DNA of 64,000 bases from Euonymus europaeus (Eukaryota > Streptophyta > Magnoliopsida > Celastrales > Celastraceae). The stretch spans positions 23,479,001 through 23,543,000 of the forward strand of contig OY756961.1 of assembly GCA_963580455.1 (NCBI GenBank), written 5' to 3'. The notes under the pieces were generated by a model. That model ran no database searches. It worked only from the letters and a program-made list of their open reading frames with translations, and was not told the origin of the DNA. Below, piece by piece: positions 23,903 through 36,300 of the stretch. Numbering within the stretch: the stretch's first letter is position 1; each line of letters begins with the position of its first letter. A program made the position numbers and the translations under genes.

Positions 23903-24480
23903 TCTCAATGGAAGCGCGACTGCAATAGAAGTAAAACCCGACTTACGACGGTTGAAACAGAGGTTCATCGCCACTAGAAAGCCACCACGAAGCTTCGTCA
24001 ACGCCCGAATTTTTTTTCCCCTTACTGCAACTACTTTTGATGTCGGATCTAGGTGAGATCGGTGGCATTGGAATCTCTTAGTCGAGACAAATCTAATGCT
24101 ACCGATTTTGCTTTGATACTTTGTCAAGAAATAATCATTTAAGACTCTAAAAATGCGTTTTGCCTCTATCCGACCTTTTTCAACTGTGGATTGGGGAGAG
24201 ACTATAATTGTTGAACTCTTCTCGACAATATGATTACAACGACGATGGTCTCTATTCAATCGGACACTTGGAAAACGAGATATGGTTGTCGATCCATTTT
24301 GATCTTATTAAATGATAGAGATATTTTCGAAATATCCATCATTTTGTCCTTACTTCTAAGTTTCAAAATGGAGTACACTATTTCAAAGAATCATACTCCT
24401 CAAATCTTTCTTTCTAATTTGTCTAATTTTTATCATCAAACTACTTTTCAAAACAACCATTGAGTCTTTTAATTTTCTTT
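23903..24480. repeat. Modular repeat (right part) after the hAT insertion
   Basis: The sequence resumes the host repeat interrupted at 21672. GGTGAGATCGGTGGCATTGG followed by AATCTCTTAGTCGAGAC (about 24050) matches the modules at 20677 and 20818. A minus-strand open frame through here encodes basic, low-complexity residues with no recognised domain, so I do not call a gene. Confidence 0.4.
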
Positions 24481-25479
24481 TATATAATAATTATTTGTTC
24501 ATTGTGAAGTGCGCATTAATTAAGATATTTGAATTATATTCATCAAATTTATATATAAATTAGTTTATTGGGATTCAACCCCAGTCTTGCTAGGTTATTA
24601 TTTGACGGCAACTTGCTCTATACGGTTTGGGAGGTGATAGTGTTATCTGTGATTATGCCTTCAAAAGACGGACCCAAATAACTTTAAAATCAGAGGTGTA
24701 AATTTTGACTCGGTTCTTCCTTTTGTAAGGTCTTTCGAGTATTCATTTTATTATTTTATAAACTAATATTTTATTTGATTATACGTGTAAAATTTTCTAA
24801 TCATATGTTTGTTCAAGTCCCAACAAATATAGATTTTACACCATCGATGATTTCTAACAAAAATATGGGCTAATCATGGCGGGATGTGACCAACACTCAG
24901 TAAAAAGAGCATGAACAATTTCTCTTTTATTACCCAAAATCCTCACCCAACCCATACAAAAATAAAATCAGTCACTTTAAACGACAGATTTAAAAACAAA
25001 ATTTCAAATGCAAAAGAGGTGAAACTATCTGCAGAATGAGGAAGATGAACAACTCGGGTTTGCTCGTGGAGGCATTGTCATTGCTCCAAGAAAAGTTAAT
25101 TAGAGATTATAAATGTAAAATGTAAGATTGTGAACTAACAACTTTTATTCAAATTACTTGAGGTATTACAGAGATGACAACTATAAACTACACAGAGATG
25201 ACCGTTGTCTACAACGGATACAAAGGAGCACCATAATCAGAAAGAGGCGTGTACAAAAATATCTATAAGATTATTTATATCCGTTACCTTGATGGGCTGT
25301 CGTGGACTGATGACAGGAATTGGGCTTGGGCTGAGAGGATCTGGGCTCTTGAGAACATGCATTCTCCAAAATAAAAATCATCACGATTAAATCAAGGGAG
25401 AATTGCCGGCTGATCACTTGTTGTGAAATTATTGTATCTAACTCACCCACAAAATTTATTTTGTGGCTAAGTCCAATCC
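24481..25479. other. Intergenic AT-rich DNA
   Basis: No gene is supported. GGGATTCAACCCCAGTCTTG (about 24570) resembles a tRNA B-box region on the minus strand but no tRNA cloverleaf can be drawn. Confidence 0.4.
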
Positions 25480-25835
25480 AGTATAATTTTTATGTGATTT
25501 AAAAATATTTTATTTCTTAAAATACATGATAAATTTTAAAAAAATTACATGTTCGAACTTAGCACGTAAAATTTTCTCTAACAATACCCATCATCGATAG
25601 TTTTTGATGTACTTTTTTAATTACATTTTTTTCAAAAATAATTTAATTAGTATATATGCTATAAATTGTATTTTTTTCCAATATTGTAAACCTAAACAAT
25701 GTGTTACCCAAGGAGTAACAGATTCGCTAAACCCTAACGAACCCGTGTATCGATTTTTCATGTTGTAACATAAACAATAAGTGTTAAACTCTAAGGGGAA
25801 CGAATTCGCTATATCTTAACAATCTTGCAAGTGTC
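25480..25835 (-). repeat. Inverted relative of the 58-kb dispersed repeat
   Basis: Seen: read on the minus strand, about 25700-25830 has units of the form ATGAAAAATCGATACACGGG followed by TTCGTTAGGGTTTAGCGAAT and AACACATTGTTTAGGTTTAC, as in the minisatellite at 58010-58255. The flank to 25540 also matches (ACTATCGATGATGGG, TTTTACGTGCTAAGTTCGAA). Two units are visible. The shared length of several hundred bp shows a dispersed repeat family of unknown class. Confidence 0.6.
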
Positions 25836-26300
25836 AAATTAATTATAAAAAAACCTAGTAATAGACTTGGTTGCAAATAAATTTAAATAAATGACTTTAC
25901 TCTTAATAAGTCTTATAAAATATACATACCTATAATTTTGCCTTAAATCAAATCATTAAGAGTTGATCAATGAATCTATTGGTGTCGTGTCTTGCTTCTC
26001 ACGAAAAGAGGATCTGTAAAATCATGTCCAAAAAAAATTAAGTTAAGGGTGGGTTTTTATGGAATGAAACAAAAATCTTAGAGTAAAGAACAAAAATTAA
26101 ATGCATTAAAGGAATGTTTATTATCATTATTAGTAAAAATTATTAAAAAAAAGACCAAAAGAAAAGGAAAATTAAAATAGAAGAGAAAAAAAGTAGTATC
26201 AGACTTGACCCGAGGTGAAACACTACTCTCCTCTCATTTTCAAGCCAAATTCCACCCAACAATTTCTTGTCATCTTCAAGCAAAGGTAATCTTACCATTT
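25836..26300. other. Intergenic AT-rich DNA
   Basis: No gene or clear repeat is seen. Confidence 0.5.
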
Positions 26301-26319
26301 TGATGATGCATAATTTTGC

Positions 26320-26509
26320 AACCTCCGTGCCTCGCCCGTGCACTTGTATGAGGAAGGGATCGAACCCTTGACCTCATGTAAGCGGGAAGGAGACACTACC
26401 ACCAAGCTGAGCACAACCTCCGTGCCTCGCCCGTGCACTTGTATGAGGAAGGGATCGAACCCTTGACCTCATGTAAGCGGGAAGGAGACACTACCACCAA
26501 GCTGAGCAC
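26320..26509. repeat. Perfect 95-bp tandem duplication
   Basis: 26320-26414 and 26415-26509 are identical over 95 bp, each beginning AACCTCCGTGCCTCGCC and ending AGCTGAGCAC. Each contains one minus-strand B box. Identity suggests a recent event. Confidence 0.95.
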
Positions 26510-26700
26510 GGAGGTTGCAAAATTATGCATCATCATAAAAGGCGCCTTTTGGGTTGGAGGCCTGCTACAGAAAACCTTGAGCCCAACCCAAAGGTATTGT
26601 CCGCTCTGGGCCGGGGCCCGCACGGATTTATTGTAGCGTGAAGCCGCCTCCATGCCTCCCCCGTGCACTTGTATGAGGAAAGGATCGAACCCTTGACCTC

Positions 26701-26771
26701 ATGTAAGCGGGATGGAGACACTACCACCAAGCCTGATCAGCTTGGTGGTAGTGTCTCCATCCCGCTTACAT
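26701..26771. repeat. Palindrome with perfect 32-bp arms
   Basis: 26701-26732 is the exact reverse complement of 26740-26771, with a 7-base spacer (CTGATCA). The right arm is then repeated directly (26740-26772, 26773-26805; 33-bp period). The arms are the A-box side of the SINE unit in head-to-head orientation. Confidence 0.95.
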
Positions 26772-26880
26772 GGCTTGGTGGTAGTGTCTCCATCCCGCTT
26801 ACATGAGGTCAAGGGTTCAATCTCTACCTCATACAAGTGCACGGGGGAGGCACGGAGGTTGCAAAATTATGCATCATCAC

Positions 26881-28690
26881 ATTTTGTTTCATGATTTTTT
26901 TTGTCTCTCTAACTCATTTTCTCTATTGTCACTGTTCAGACTTCTTGCCACCACAATCTTAACTAATCTTGATTTGGAGACCAACATCTAACTTTACTTC
27001 ACTAAGGATTCTAACCCTTTTCAAGTGATTCAACAATCTAGAGATTTATAAGGTTTTAATGGGTTTTGGGATATGATTTTTATGTGTAGTTTTCTTAAAT
27101 TATGCTTTAATTGTGTTGAATGGTTAGGTTTTAGTGTGTGGGCTTTGAAAATGAAGGGGGAACTTGATCTCTTGGTTGATTTGGAAACACAATAAAAACT
27201 TTCTTATTTTAAAATTGTTCAATTAAAGATTTGATTGACTTGAGAAAATAATATATAGTGAGATTATGATGTTTAGTCTTGATTAATATGGTAGAATGTT
27301 GATTTTCAGAGAAATAAGATAGATTGTAGAATATGAGATTTTAAGATTTGGGATGCTAGTGAGTTTATGCCTACTAAATTAAATTGAGTTTATTTTTTAT
27401 TAAATAAGTTAGTGAATTTACTTGGAGGATACTTGCATTAGCGATAAGAATTTGTGCGTTGTCGACAAAGAGTTAGGGATTTTCCTTTCTTTCTTTATTG
27501 AATTTTCATTGTTCAAAAAAGCCTTGATTCATGTAATCATTAAAACTTTCGTATGTTATTCAATTTGTTGATTTGTTGGGCTACTATTTAATTGTTCCAA
27601 AGAGAGCCAAAATCCCTAGTATGATTTTTTGTATAACTATTCATTTGATTGAGTTATTATATATATATATATGTATGTATGTATATGTGCATTTATCCTT
27701 GAACGTGTTAAGCTCGATTGACATGTATTTTGGATTTTCATGTGATGTGAATTATATGACATTGCATTAATTAATTTTAAATACGTATTTAGTTGCATGA
27801 TGAATCACCAGACAAGGGTTCAAGTGTTTTCATGTTTAGGAATTGTTATTCGGGATTGAAAATCGTGTTTATGGATTGGATTGTATGATGAATTTACACA
27901 TTCTCCATGGATTTACCATGTGGTCTATCTTACGGTGTTGGTGAATATGGTGAAGGGTAAAGGTGTGGGAGCGATCCATGGCCTTATCGGAGTCATGTGA
28001 TGAGAGTTCGGAGGTTAAGATGGTTGTACGAAACCATTGTTTTCATAGCATATTGTTACATTTTATTACGTTTTTCACATTTCCGTCTTTATATGTTACT
28101 CATTCTTTTGATATCCCTATTGAGCATTCGTCTCACCCTATTTATTTTCTTCCCTTTTAGGTGAGGCTTCTACTGGTATGAGTCCTCTAAATCAGCAAAA
28201 TATGTTGGATGCATTATGGCGATTTTGGATGAGTTAGAAGGAGACTCTTGTGCCAAATATTTCGTGCGATTGTGGGACCCTGATAATCGTGGATTATGGA
28301 TTTTGCTCAATATTATGAACTTCATTTTAGAAGTGTTGTTTTATATTTTGTGTAGAGTGATATTTCTCAATTTATGGAGAGATGATCTTTGATTTTTATT
28401 AAGAGAGTATTCTATTTTAAAATAAATATAACATAATAGTTGATTTTCTTTGTTTTACCCATGCTTTATTTGTTTTACCCATGCTCTTCGAATTGGGGCG
28501 TGGCTGAATCTGCCCATTATGATATTTGGGGTGGTGGCGATAGTTAAGTTGAGGTAGAGAGACATTAATTTGTTCGTAGATCAAAGAGATAACATTTATG
28601 TGTTTATTTCATAAAAAAACATTTATGTGTTTAAAAGAGATAACTTTTAAACTTTGAGGATATAAACGAAAACACCGTGTATTTTTTTTG
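26881..28690. other. Intergenic DNA, nothing recognised
   Basis: No gene is supported. A TATATA/TATG tract lies at about 27659-27685. The segment 27900-28380 is less AT-rich and reads like old retroelement DNA, but no gag, protease, integrase or RT motif is visible. Confidence 0.4.
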
Positions 28691-29848
28691 ATACTAAGGA
28701 ATAGCCCTGCACACTAGGTCGGTTTTCGGGCTATCAGACCGGAATTTGACCTTACCTGGTTAATTTTCACAGGCATAAACCTAGTCCAATAGTCCGGTAA
28801 TAAATCTCTGGGTTACCGAGTTTCAGGTCACCAGGTTATCGGGCTAATAGGTTTGGGTTCTGGGTTACCCGATAACTTTTAACAAGCAAAGCTAAGAACA
28901 AAAATTCAATCTCCAAAATTTTAGAACAAGTTCTAGAAACCAAAGTAGAAGAATCACGAAGAGCAATCAGGTCAATTTCTAGAAAGCAAAGAAGACTAAA
29001 GACTATGATACATATATAAACACCTTATCTCACTTAAGATGACTTCTCGAAGATGAAATTCTTATTTTCAAAAGTAAATTAAAGTCTAAAAATCATCAAA
29101 AAAAGTAGCCCAAAAACTTAAAAAATCAGGTTCATTCATCAACGTCTTCATCACTTACATACACACATAGTATTTCCCAACCATGCAACCTTGAATTTCG
29201 AAAAGGACGAAATGGAACTAGATCGAAATATTTGTAAGCCTTCGCGGCTGAGCCTAAGGATCCATAAAAATATTAGAAAATCTCACTGTAGATCGGCGAA
29301 AACCTAAGAAATCTCGTGAGTTGACCAATATTTAAAAATGGTGAGAAGAGATTTTTTTGGACGCTGAAGACATTTTCTTCTTCTACCCTTGCATCTAGAG
29401 TTGAAAGTAATCTTACCCCTCTCGCCATTTTTTATATGATGAGAAAAAAGAGGTTGGGACAAAGGAGAAAGAGGGGTTACTAAGAAAGATCTGATGAAAG
29501 ATTGTGCAGAAAATAGATTTGATGAGAAGAATAAGGGGTTAAGAAGATAGTGAGAGGCGGAAGATCCAAAGGAATAAAGAAAAAACAAAAATATTGTAGA
29601 GGAAGAGGAATCAGTAAACTAGAGCATTAAAAGTCAAATATAAAAATATATATATTTTTTAATTCAACTGGGATCCAATAACCCAAAATTTAGTAAAATT
29701 AAAATCCGAAATTTGGTTCGGAATAATCGGGTTTGGGTTTCACCCGATTCTTATCGGATCGGGTTGGGTTGGCCCGATAATAACCTGGTCTCACCACCCT
29801 GTTGGGTGGGAAACCTGGTACCCACTCGGTGTGCAGCCATACTAAGGA
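28691..29848. mobile_element. Inverted-repeat DNA transposon remnant with direct-repeat flanks
   Basis: Seen: ATACTAAGGA occurs at 28691-28700 and again at 29839-29848. Inside it, the left end ATAGCCCTGCACACTAGGT and the reverse complement of the right end GGCTGCACACCGAGTGGGT share CTGCACAC and looser matches. Subterminal DNA is rich in TCGGGTT/ACCCGA and CCGG units. The interior encodes nothing recognisable. Known: hAT elements make 8-bp duplications; the repeat here is 10 bp, or 8 bp (ACTAAGGA) if the terminal AT belongs to the element. Inferred: non-autonomous hAT-like element of about 1.14 kb. Confidence 0.72.
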
Positions 29849-30312
29849 GGGGAATACTCAACACAAACACGGAGGCTTAATAAGCTGGTGCGCTACACAT
29901 AGGGAGGTAACTCTCTCCCTTTTACAACTCTCATTATAATGATGATAAATTTTACTCAAATTGATATAAGGAGAGACTTGAATACAAGACCTTCCACTCT
30001 TTACACAATAGAAATACCAACCAGACTATCACCTGTTGCTAGACAACGTGTAATTTTGAGGACAAAGAAATGTGGTTTCGCATAAAATAAATAGTTAATT
30101 TGTTTGATAAAACCTAGCTTTAAAACGCAAATCTATCCGTCGTTTCGGTCGGTCTCGACGTCTATTTGTGAAACCCCAACGCAGTGTCTTGTTTCTTGCT
30201 CCCGCTTTTTTCATCTCCAGTTGTTCCTCCGCTTTCTCCTTCTTTGCGAGATAGTCAGGAATTCTAGCCCTAATTCACATTTCCAGAACAACAGTTACAC
30301 ACTTGCAGAAAC
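29849..30312 (+). other. Intergenic DNA and 5' leader of NOC3
   Basis: Around 29870-30050 a tRNA-derived repeat may lie on the minus strand (ATAGTCTGGTTGGTATTTC, then CTTGTATTCAAGTCTC). From about 30110 a CT-rich stretch (CTTGCTCCCGCTTTTTTCAT and so on) precedes the NOC3 start and is the likely 5' untranslated leader. Confidence 0.4.
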
Positions 30313-33300
30313 ATGAGGAAAAGGAATAGTAGGGAGAATAAGCATAGGGAGAAGGTGATTCTGCCGCCAGAGTTGCCTCCAGAAATATCTGAAGACGAAA
30401 TTGAGGTCTCAGATGAGGACTTGCAGTTCGTCGACGAGAACCGTGACTACGCTGGCTTCGTATCTCGTTTGGACACCCAATCTATCACTAGGTCGGTTTG
30501 AATTTTTGTTATTGATGGACATGTGCTAAAATTTCAATGTATATAACATGCTTTGTATAGTAAGGTCGAAAGCTTTAAATTGTTGTCGCAGTTTCAGTTT
30601 GTTTATGCTTGATTGAGTATATATGAGCACCCAGTGCATCTGTAATAACGAATTCTTGGGTTATCGTGGTATTCTATGCTAGAAGATCGGTGTTAAGTTT
30701 TAAATCATGATTTGGTTGTAGACTTTGGAATTTACTTACAGTGGTAGAAACATGAGAATTAACTTAGGCCTGGGGATTGCTCATATGTCTACCTTTCTAG
30801 ATATTGGATGCATTGGACCTCTACCTTTGAAATTTCTGGGACAAAGGAAATATGGAAGTAGATTTGGTGGCCAAGGAACCATTCATGAAAGGAATTTTCT
30901 TAAAGCAATCATGTTACATCTAACATTTTTGAGGCTTGAAAAGTCTTTTCCATGAACTTTTCTCCACTTAGCATTTGTAATTCTACCTACTTTTCAGATA
31001 AAATATATCTATTCGCAAGTTCCTTGAAATTACCCAGTAATTGTGTAAGTGGGTACAAGTTTATATCTTATACTGAGTATAAGTTGTTACTTTTTTTTTT
31101 CTTTTCTGTTTTCCTTTCATCTTTGCATTATGTTTATACTTTTCTTTGGTTATTACTCATTGAATTCAATTATATAATTATCTAATTTATCAATCTCATT
31201 GCATGTCCAAAGGCACGTCACCCGTGTAGCTGATGTGAAAGAGGATGCTTTGGAGGCTTTATATGAGAAGCGAGTACAAAAGAAGGCACTGAAGAAGGAA
31301 CAGGAGGAAAGTAGGGTTCAAGTTGATCCTGTCGATGCCCTTCCTATCATAACTTCTGATGGACAACTTTACTATCGAACATGTATTGCTCTTGTATTTC
31401 CAATTATTTTAGTTTGGTATGCTTGATTTATTTTTAAAGACACATGCTGATATTGTATTTGGAGAATCAATCCTTGATATTTCCTTTTGGAGAGCAGTTT
31501 TGAAGACGTCTGGAGATGGTCAAAATGAAGATGAAGTTGGTATAGATAGAAATGACGTCGATGTGGATAAAAGTATACTGAGGCTGACAAAAACAGAGAG
31601 GAGAGAAAAGCTTAAGAGAAGTAAGAAAGAGGCCAAGAAACAAGCGAATGAGTCTGTGAAAACTGAAGAAGTGCAAGAAACACCACAGGCAACAGTGCTG
31701 GTATTTGCTCGTCCTGATCTCTATATCTCGTCCTTGATTGATATATTATCTGGAAATTCAAAATATGATGTTGATAAAAATAGTAGCATTGGGGAAATGA
31801 CTGATGATCGTTAACATGTGTGCTCTTCATATTTCAATCAAGGAACAATTTTTAACGAGTCAAAGGTATGAAACATTTCAAGTACAATATCTGGAGTTAC
31901 ATAACATTTTGCCTACTACCTACAGCAAAAAATGCTGATGTTTCTATATTTGTAATTTTCTCATTTGAAATAGCATTGTTAAATACTTAAATGTGATGGG
32001 TTCGATCTGGATGATTGTAGATAATTTTGACTTGCGATTTTCATATTAATTGTGTTTATTTTTGTGCTTAGTTGATTCATGTTATGTTTGCTTTATATGC
32101 TTTGTGTGTCCTGAGACCATAGGCTATTGAGGAATCACTTTTTCTCAGGATTACAAAGTTTTCATTCCCGTGATTACCTTTGTAGGCTTTACAACCTCTT
32201 TCAGTGCTATTGTACTGCCTCCCACCAAACAAAAATAGAAATAAAACTGGATGACTATAAATAAGTTTCTGCCTCTTTAAAATGCCCATATAAAGAGAAT
32301 TCAGATATTTGGCGGTCGTTTGATCTTCTATGAATGTATTGAAGATCTTTTGATAAGTAGTGCCCCCTGACAGCTTTTTTCAGCTGGACGGTTGTCATCC
32401 ATGAAGTTACTCTGACTGGGGTTACTTGTGCATGGGGAATGGAGAGGAGCCAATTATTTGTTATTCTTTCTCTTGTATTCAAATTGCAATCTTTGTCAGT
32501 TTGTCTGAAGTAGACAGGGAATCCTTGGTATTTGTGTCGTGCATCGCATAAGACTTTCTCCTTTGTTTAGGCTGAGGTGAAAGAAGATCTCACAGCTGAA
32601 GAATCATTTGAAAGTAAGAAACGCAAACTTGCCGAGCTGGGAATAGCACTGCTTGCTGATCCAGAGTCGAATATAAAATCACTTAAAGATATGTTACAAA
32701 TATGTAAAGATGATGATGATTCGATTTCCAAACTTGGACTTTTGTCATTGTTGGCTGTTTTTAAAGACATTATTCCGGGGTAAGATATTTATTTGTAATT
32801 GGGGTTCGGTTTTTCGGCATGTGTCTCGCTAAAGTTTTTTACGCTTTTATTTCTCTGTCAGCTACCGGATCAGGCTTCCCACTGAAAAAGAGATGGAGAT
32901 GAAAGTCTCGAAGGAAGTGAAGAACAGGCGGCAGTATGAATCAACCCTGCTATCTGCATACAAGGTACTATATTTTGATGGCTATTGTAATCTTTTTTAA
33001 GGCTAATGTCATATATATAAGGTCAACTGTTGTATTCATATTGTTAGGAGGCATTAAATTCGACGCATTGTTTCTGACGTAGACTTACACTCTAAAAGTC
33101 AGGAAACTCCTTTCATAATATTTTTTGTAAGTAGGTAAACTGTTATGTGCAATCTTGGTCATTTATATAACAAATGCTCAGAAGCTTGAAGGAACTACTT
33201 TTTAGTTTTCTCTGGAATGAGCACCCTCTTTTATCCATATATTTTGATCGTATTCTCCATTGCTAAATCCATTTTCTTGACTACTAAGATCTTCACTTTA

Positions 33301-36300
33301 AATATGCAACCTGTAATCCTTGTATCTTTTGGATATATACATCAATGACCTGACATTTTAAGTTCATTGTTTACTTTGTAACAAAGAAAGAACAATTTTA
33401 TCCCAATGGTCTTTCCTTATTTAAAATAATTTAAACTATAAACAATTTCTTTTTGTTTTAATGTTTTTCCTCGCACTTAACTGATGCATTAATATGGGAT
33501 AAGTGTATCCTACTGATTTGCTAATGTTTTGAATTGATCTGTAGCCTGTAAATCCTATTGTGATACCACTATCGTGAGAAGTTTTATGGACTTGTCTCAC
33601 ATTTATTTTCGGGGTTTGATTCCACTTGGGTTATGATTTTTCACTTTAGGTTTTGGTTCAAAAGTAGGCTTCTATATGCTTTATGGATTGATTTTTTTGT
33701 TCAAGAAAATCGACTATGGGTGTATGTGCTTCATAGGATTGACTTGCTATGGGTAATGGATTGGTACACTGATTTATGGTATTGGTAGTCAACTGGCTTG
33801 TGCCCTGCCCAACCATATTGAAATTCATTTAAAAGTGTTGTACAAGACTACCATAAGAAAAGAAGCTTACTCTTTTCTGACTCGTTGTTTGGGTCAGTCT
33901 AACTATCTTTTCAACCTCATTCTAAGCTTAATGGGGCCTATGATACCTGATTTCTCCACTTCTCTTTGTTTTTTTTTGGGGTGGGTAGCCAATGGTATAG
34001 CTGGAATTAGCTCTTTTGTTGTTCAAGGATCTTTCACAAACTGCAGTGCTAATTATATTTGTTCTGTTGCAAATATAACCCTTTTTTATGGGTCTTGCAT
34101 GTGTTTCGATGCTATTTGATTGACCATTGTATTTATCCTTGTTGACAGGCATACTTACAGAGGTTGTTGACCCTATTGAAGCAGTCTGTCTTCCGGCAGG
34201 TCGCTGTTCGCTGCATTTGTACCTTACTCGATGCAGCTCCTCATTTCAATTTTCGAGAGAGCTTGTTAGGTGCTGTTGTCAGAAATATAAGCTGCTCAGA
34301 TAATGTCCTAAGGTTTTGCTATTTTTTTCCATTTATTCTTCATGATATTTTAACTCCATTGATCTATTGCTAAATTTTCTTTAGTGAAGGGAAGATTATT
34401 TTAATTCAAAGAAGAACAATAAACTTTTTTCTTATGATAAGTTGTGAAATAAGAATAAAACTTTGTTGTATATTTTTTTCTTTCTTTGTGCGACTGATTG
34501 AGGGTACAAATTTCTTTGCTTGTCACCTACTTGACTGACTCTTTTTTGAAATTTTGTCCCCTATGATTGCTTTAGCAATGGTTAACTCATGTGGTGCAAT
34601 GATTTATCTTCTTACATAAAAAGTTAACTGAGGAACTTATTTCTCCTAACCAAGCAGTCTATCACTTTACAGGAAACTCTGTTCTGGTACTATTAAGTCA
34701 CTTTTTATGAATGAGGGAAAACATGGCGGTGAGGTCACTGTAGAAGCTGTTCGATTGATTGCAGATAATGTGAAAGCTCATAATTGTCAATTGCATCCCG
34801 ATTCTGTCGAGGTATGGGATGGTCATTTTCACACACATATATATATACACACACACACATACCATATTCTAGTTATTTATAGTCGAAGTTTAAACTTGGA
34901 GAAGTAGAATAATTTTGTCTGCCCCTCTGTCGCCTCCCCACCACCATCCCCCCAAAAAAAAAAAAAAAAAAAAGAAGCTAGTTTATTGTGTAAATTCGGT
35001 TGGTTATATTTTATTCCTTTATTTCAAATAAGTGCATCAAAAGTTGGGTGCTTTACATAGATATAAACAGTGACTATTTGACTAAGTATAGCCATAAAGC
35101 ATTTACTTTCAGTGAATGCACGGGAAAAAGGTAATATTTCACATCCTTGAACATTAAACTGGAAAGTGGATTTTATAGTGTCCAGAAGCATGTATTTCAC
35201 CTGAGAAAGAAAGTAAAAAGGACAGAGGGAAAAAAGAGAGAAGGAAAATAGAAACTGGATCGTAGTTCTTTGGCAATAATTACAATATGTAACCCTGTGG
35301 AAATTAAAAGGAGAGAAGGAAAACAGAAACAGGAGCTTAATTCGTTGGCAAAAAATTGTAACCTTCTGGAAATTTGTTACTATCATTATATGGCATTGAC
35401 TGCTTACCTTGGAAAAACCTTTTGTTGAATTTTGCCTTTTATGAACAAGTACGGCTCAGTTCCTGGGACATAACTGATCAGGATAATCTGTATTATTTGA
35501 TCCATTTATTTATGGTTTTCAATGTTTCCTCAGGTTTTTATGTCTTTGTCATTTGATGAGGACCTTGGTGAGGCTGAAAAGCGAGAGGTAGACAAAAAGT
35601 TTAGAACCAAGAAGCACAAAAAAGGAAAGAAATTTGAGGAGCCAAAACAATTACAAGCCAGTGACCAGAAAAAAAGTAGAAAAGAACTGATGATGAAGAT
35701 GAGAGAGGAGGTGTTTATCACTTTACATGAAAGACGATGTTTGATTGCTTGATTCTGATTCATAATGGTTCCAGTACTAATATTGTTATTGCCTTAACAG
35801 GTAGCAGCTGATTATGGTGCTGCTTCATTAGAGCCAGATTTTGCAGCGAGAAGAACAATGCAGACAGAGACACTTTCAGCTGTATTTGAGACATATTTTC
35901 GCATACTGAAGCATACTATGCAATCAGTAAAAAGGTGTGTCTATTTAACTTTTGTCTTATGAAAGAGTTTTTCTGGATTGGGTAATGTTATGATATTATG
36001 AAGCAGCTGAAAAACATTGTTTTCCTGTCGAGTTGACAGATGATAGACAGAGAAGAATTAATAAAATGTGGGCTAATGCCATAGTTAGCTCTTGAACTTG
36101 GGTGTTGTGTTCAATGTAGTTTCTAATCTTTAAAATTATGCAATTAAACCTTTGATCTTTAATTCTATGTATCGTAAAGGCCATTACTTCTCTCTCAACA
36201 ACTAGTCGTTGAAATTTTTCGATGTATAGGTAACTTTTCTCCGTGTCTTGTATACTTTTGGCATGTTGTTTTTCTATGAAAGTATGGAGTCGGAGGTGTG

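Larger units (their letters stand above)
26301..26880. mobile_element. Rearranged cluster of tRNA-derived SINE pieces
   Basis: Seen: five related units, three on the minus strand (about 26301-26414, 26415-26509, 26649-26732) and two on the plus strand (26740-26772, 26773-26880). Full units read A-box-like CTTGGTGGTAGTG, then GGGTTCGATCCC, a good polymerase III B box, then CACTTG/CACGGG and GGAGGTTGCAAAATTATGCA. The order and spacing of A and B boxes suggest a tRNA origin. TGATGATGCATAATTTTGCA at 26301 and its reverse complement near 26515 and 26860 bound sub-blocks. Between the units lies an LTR-like fragment (26540-26640, with GGTATTGTCCGCTCTGGGCC). Confidence 0.65.

Noticed and set aside
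23858..24259. Basic open frame of about 130 codons on the minus strand
   Set aside because: It runs through the hAT end and the modular repeat, with no known motif. A chance frame in repeat DNA.
27900..28380. Internal part of an LTR retrotransposon
   Set aside because: The sequence is less AT-rich and reads like old retroelement DNA, but no zinc knuckle, protease, integrase or RT motif is visible in any frame.
29304..29588. Minus-strand open frame inside the 28.7-kb element
   Set aside because: Ser/Phe/Leu low-complexity sequence without a transposase motif.
36050..36220. MITE in NOC3 intron 9 (CTCTTGAACTTGGGTG phrase)
   Set aside because: One end looks like a common plant MITE but no matching second end was found.
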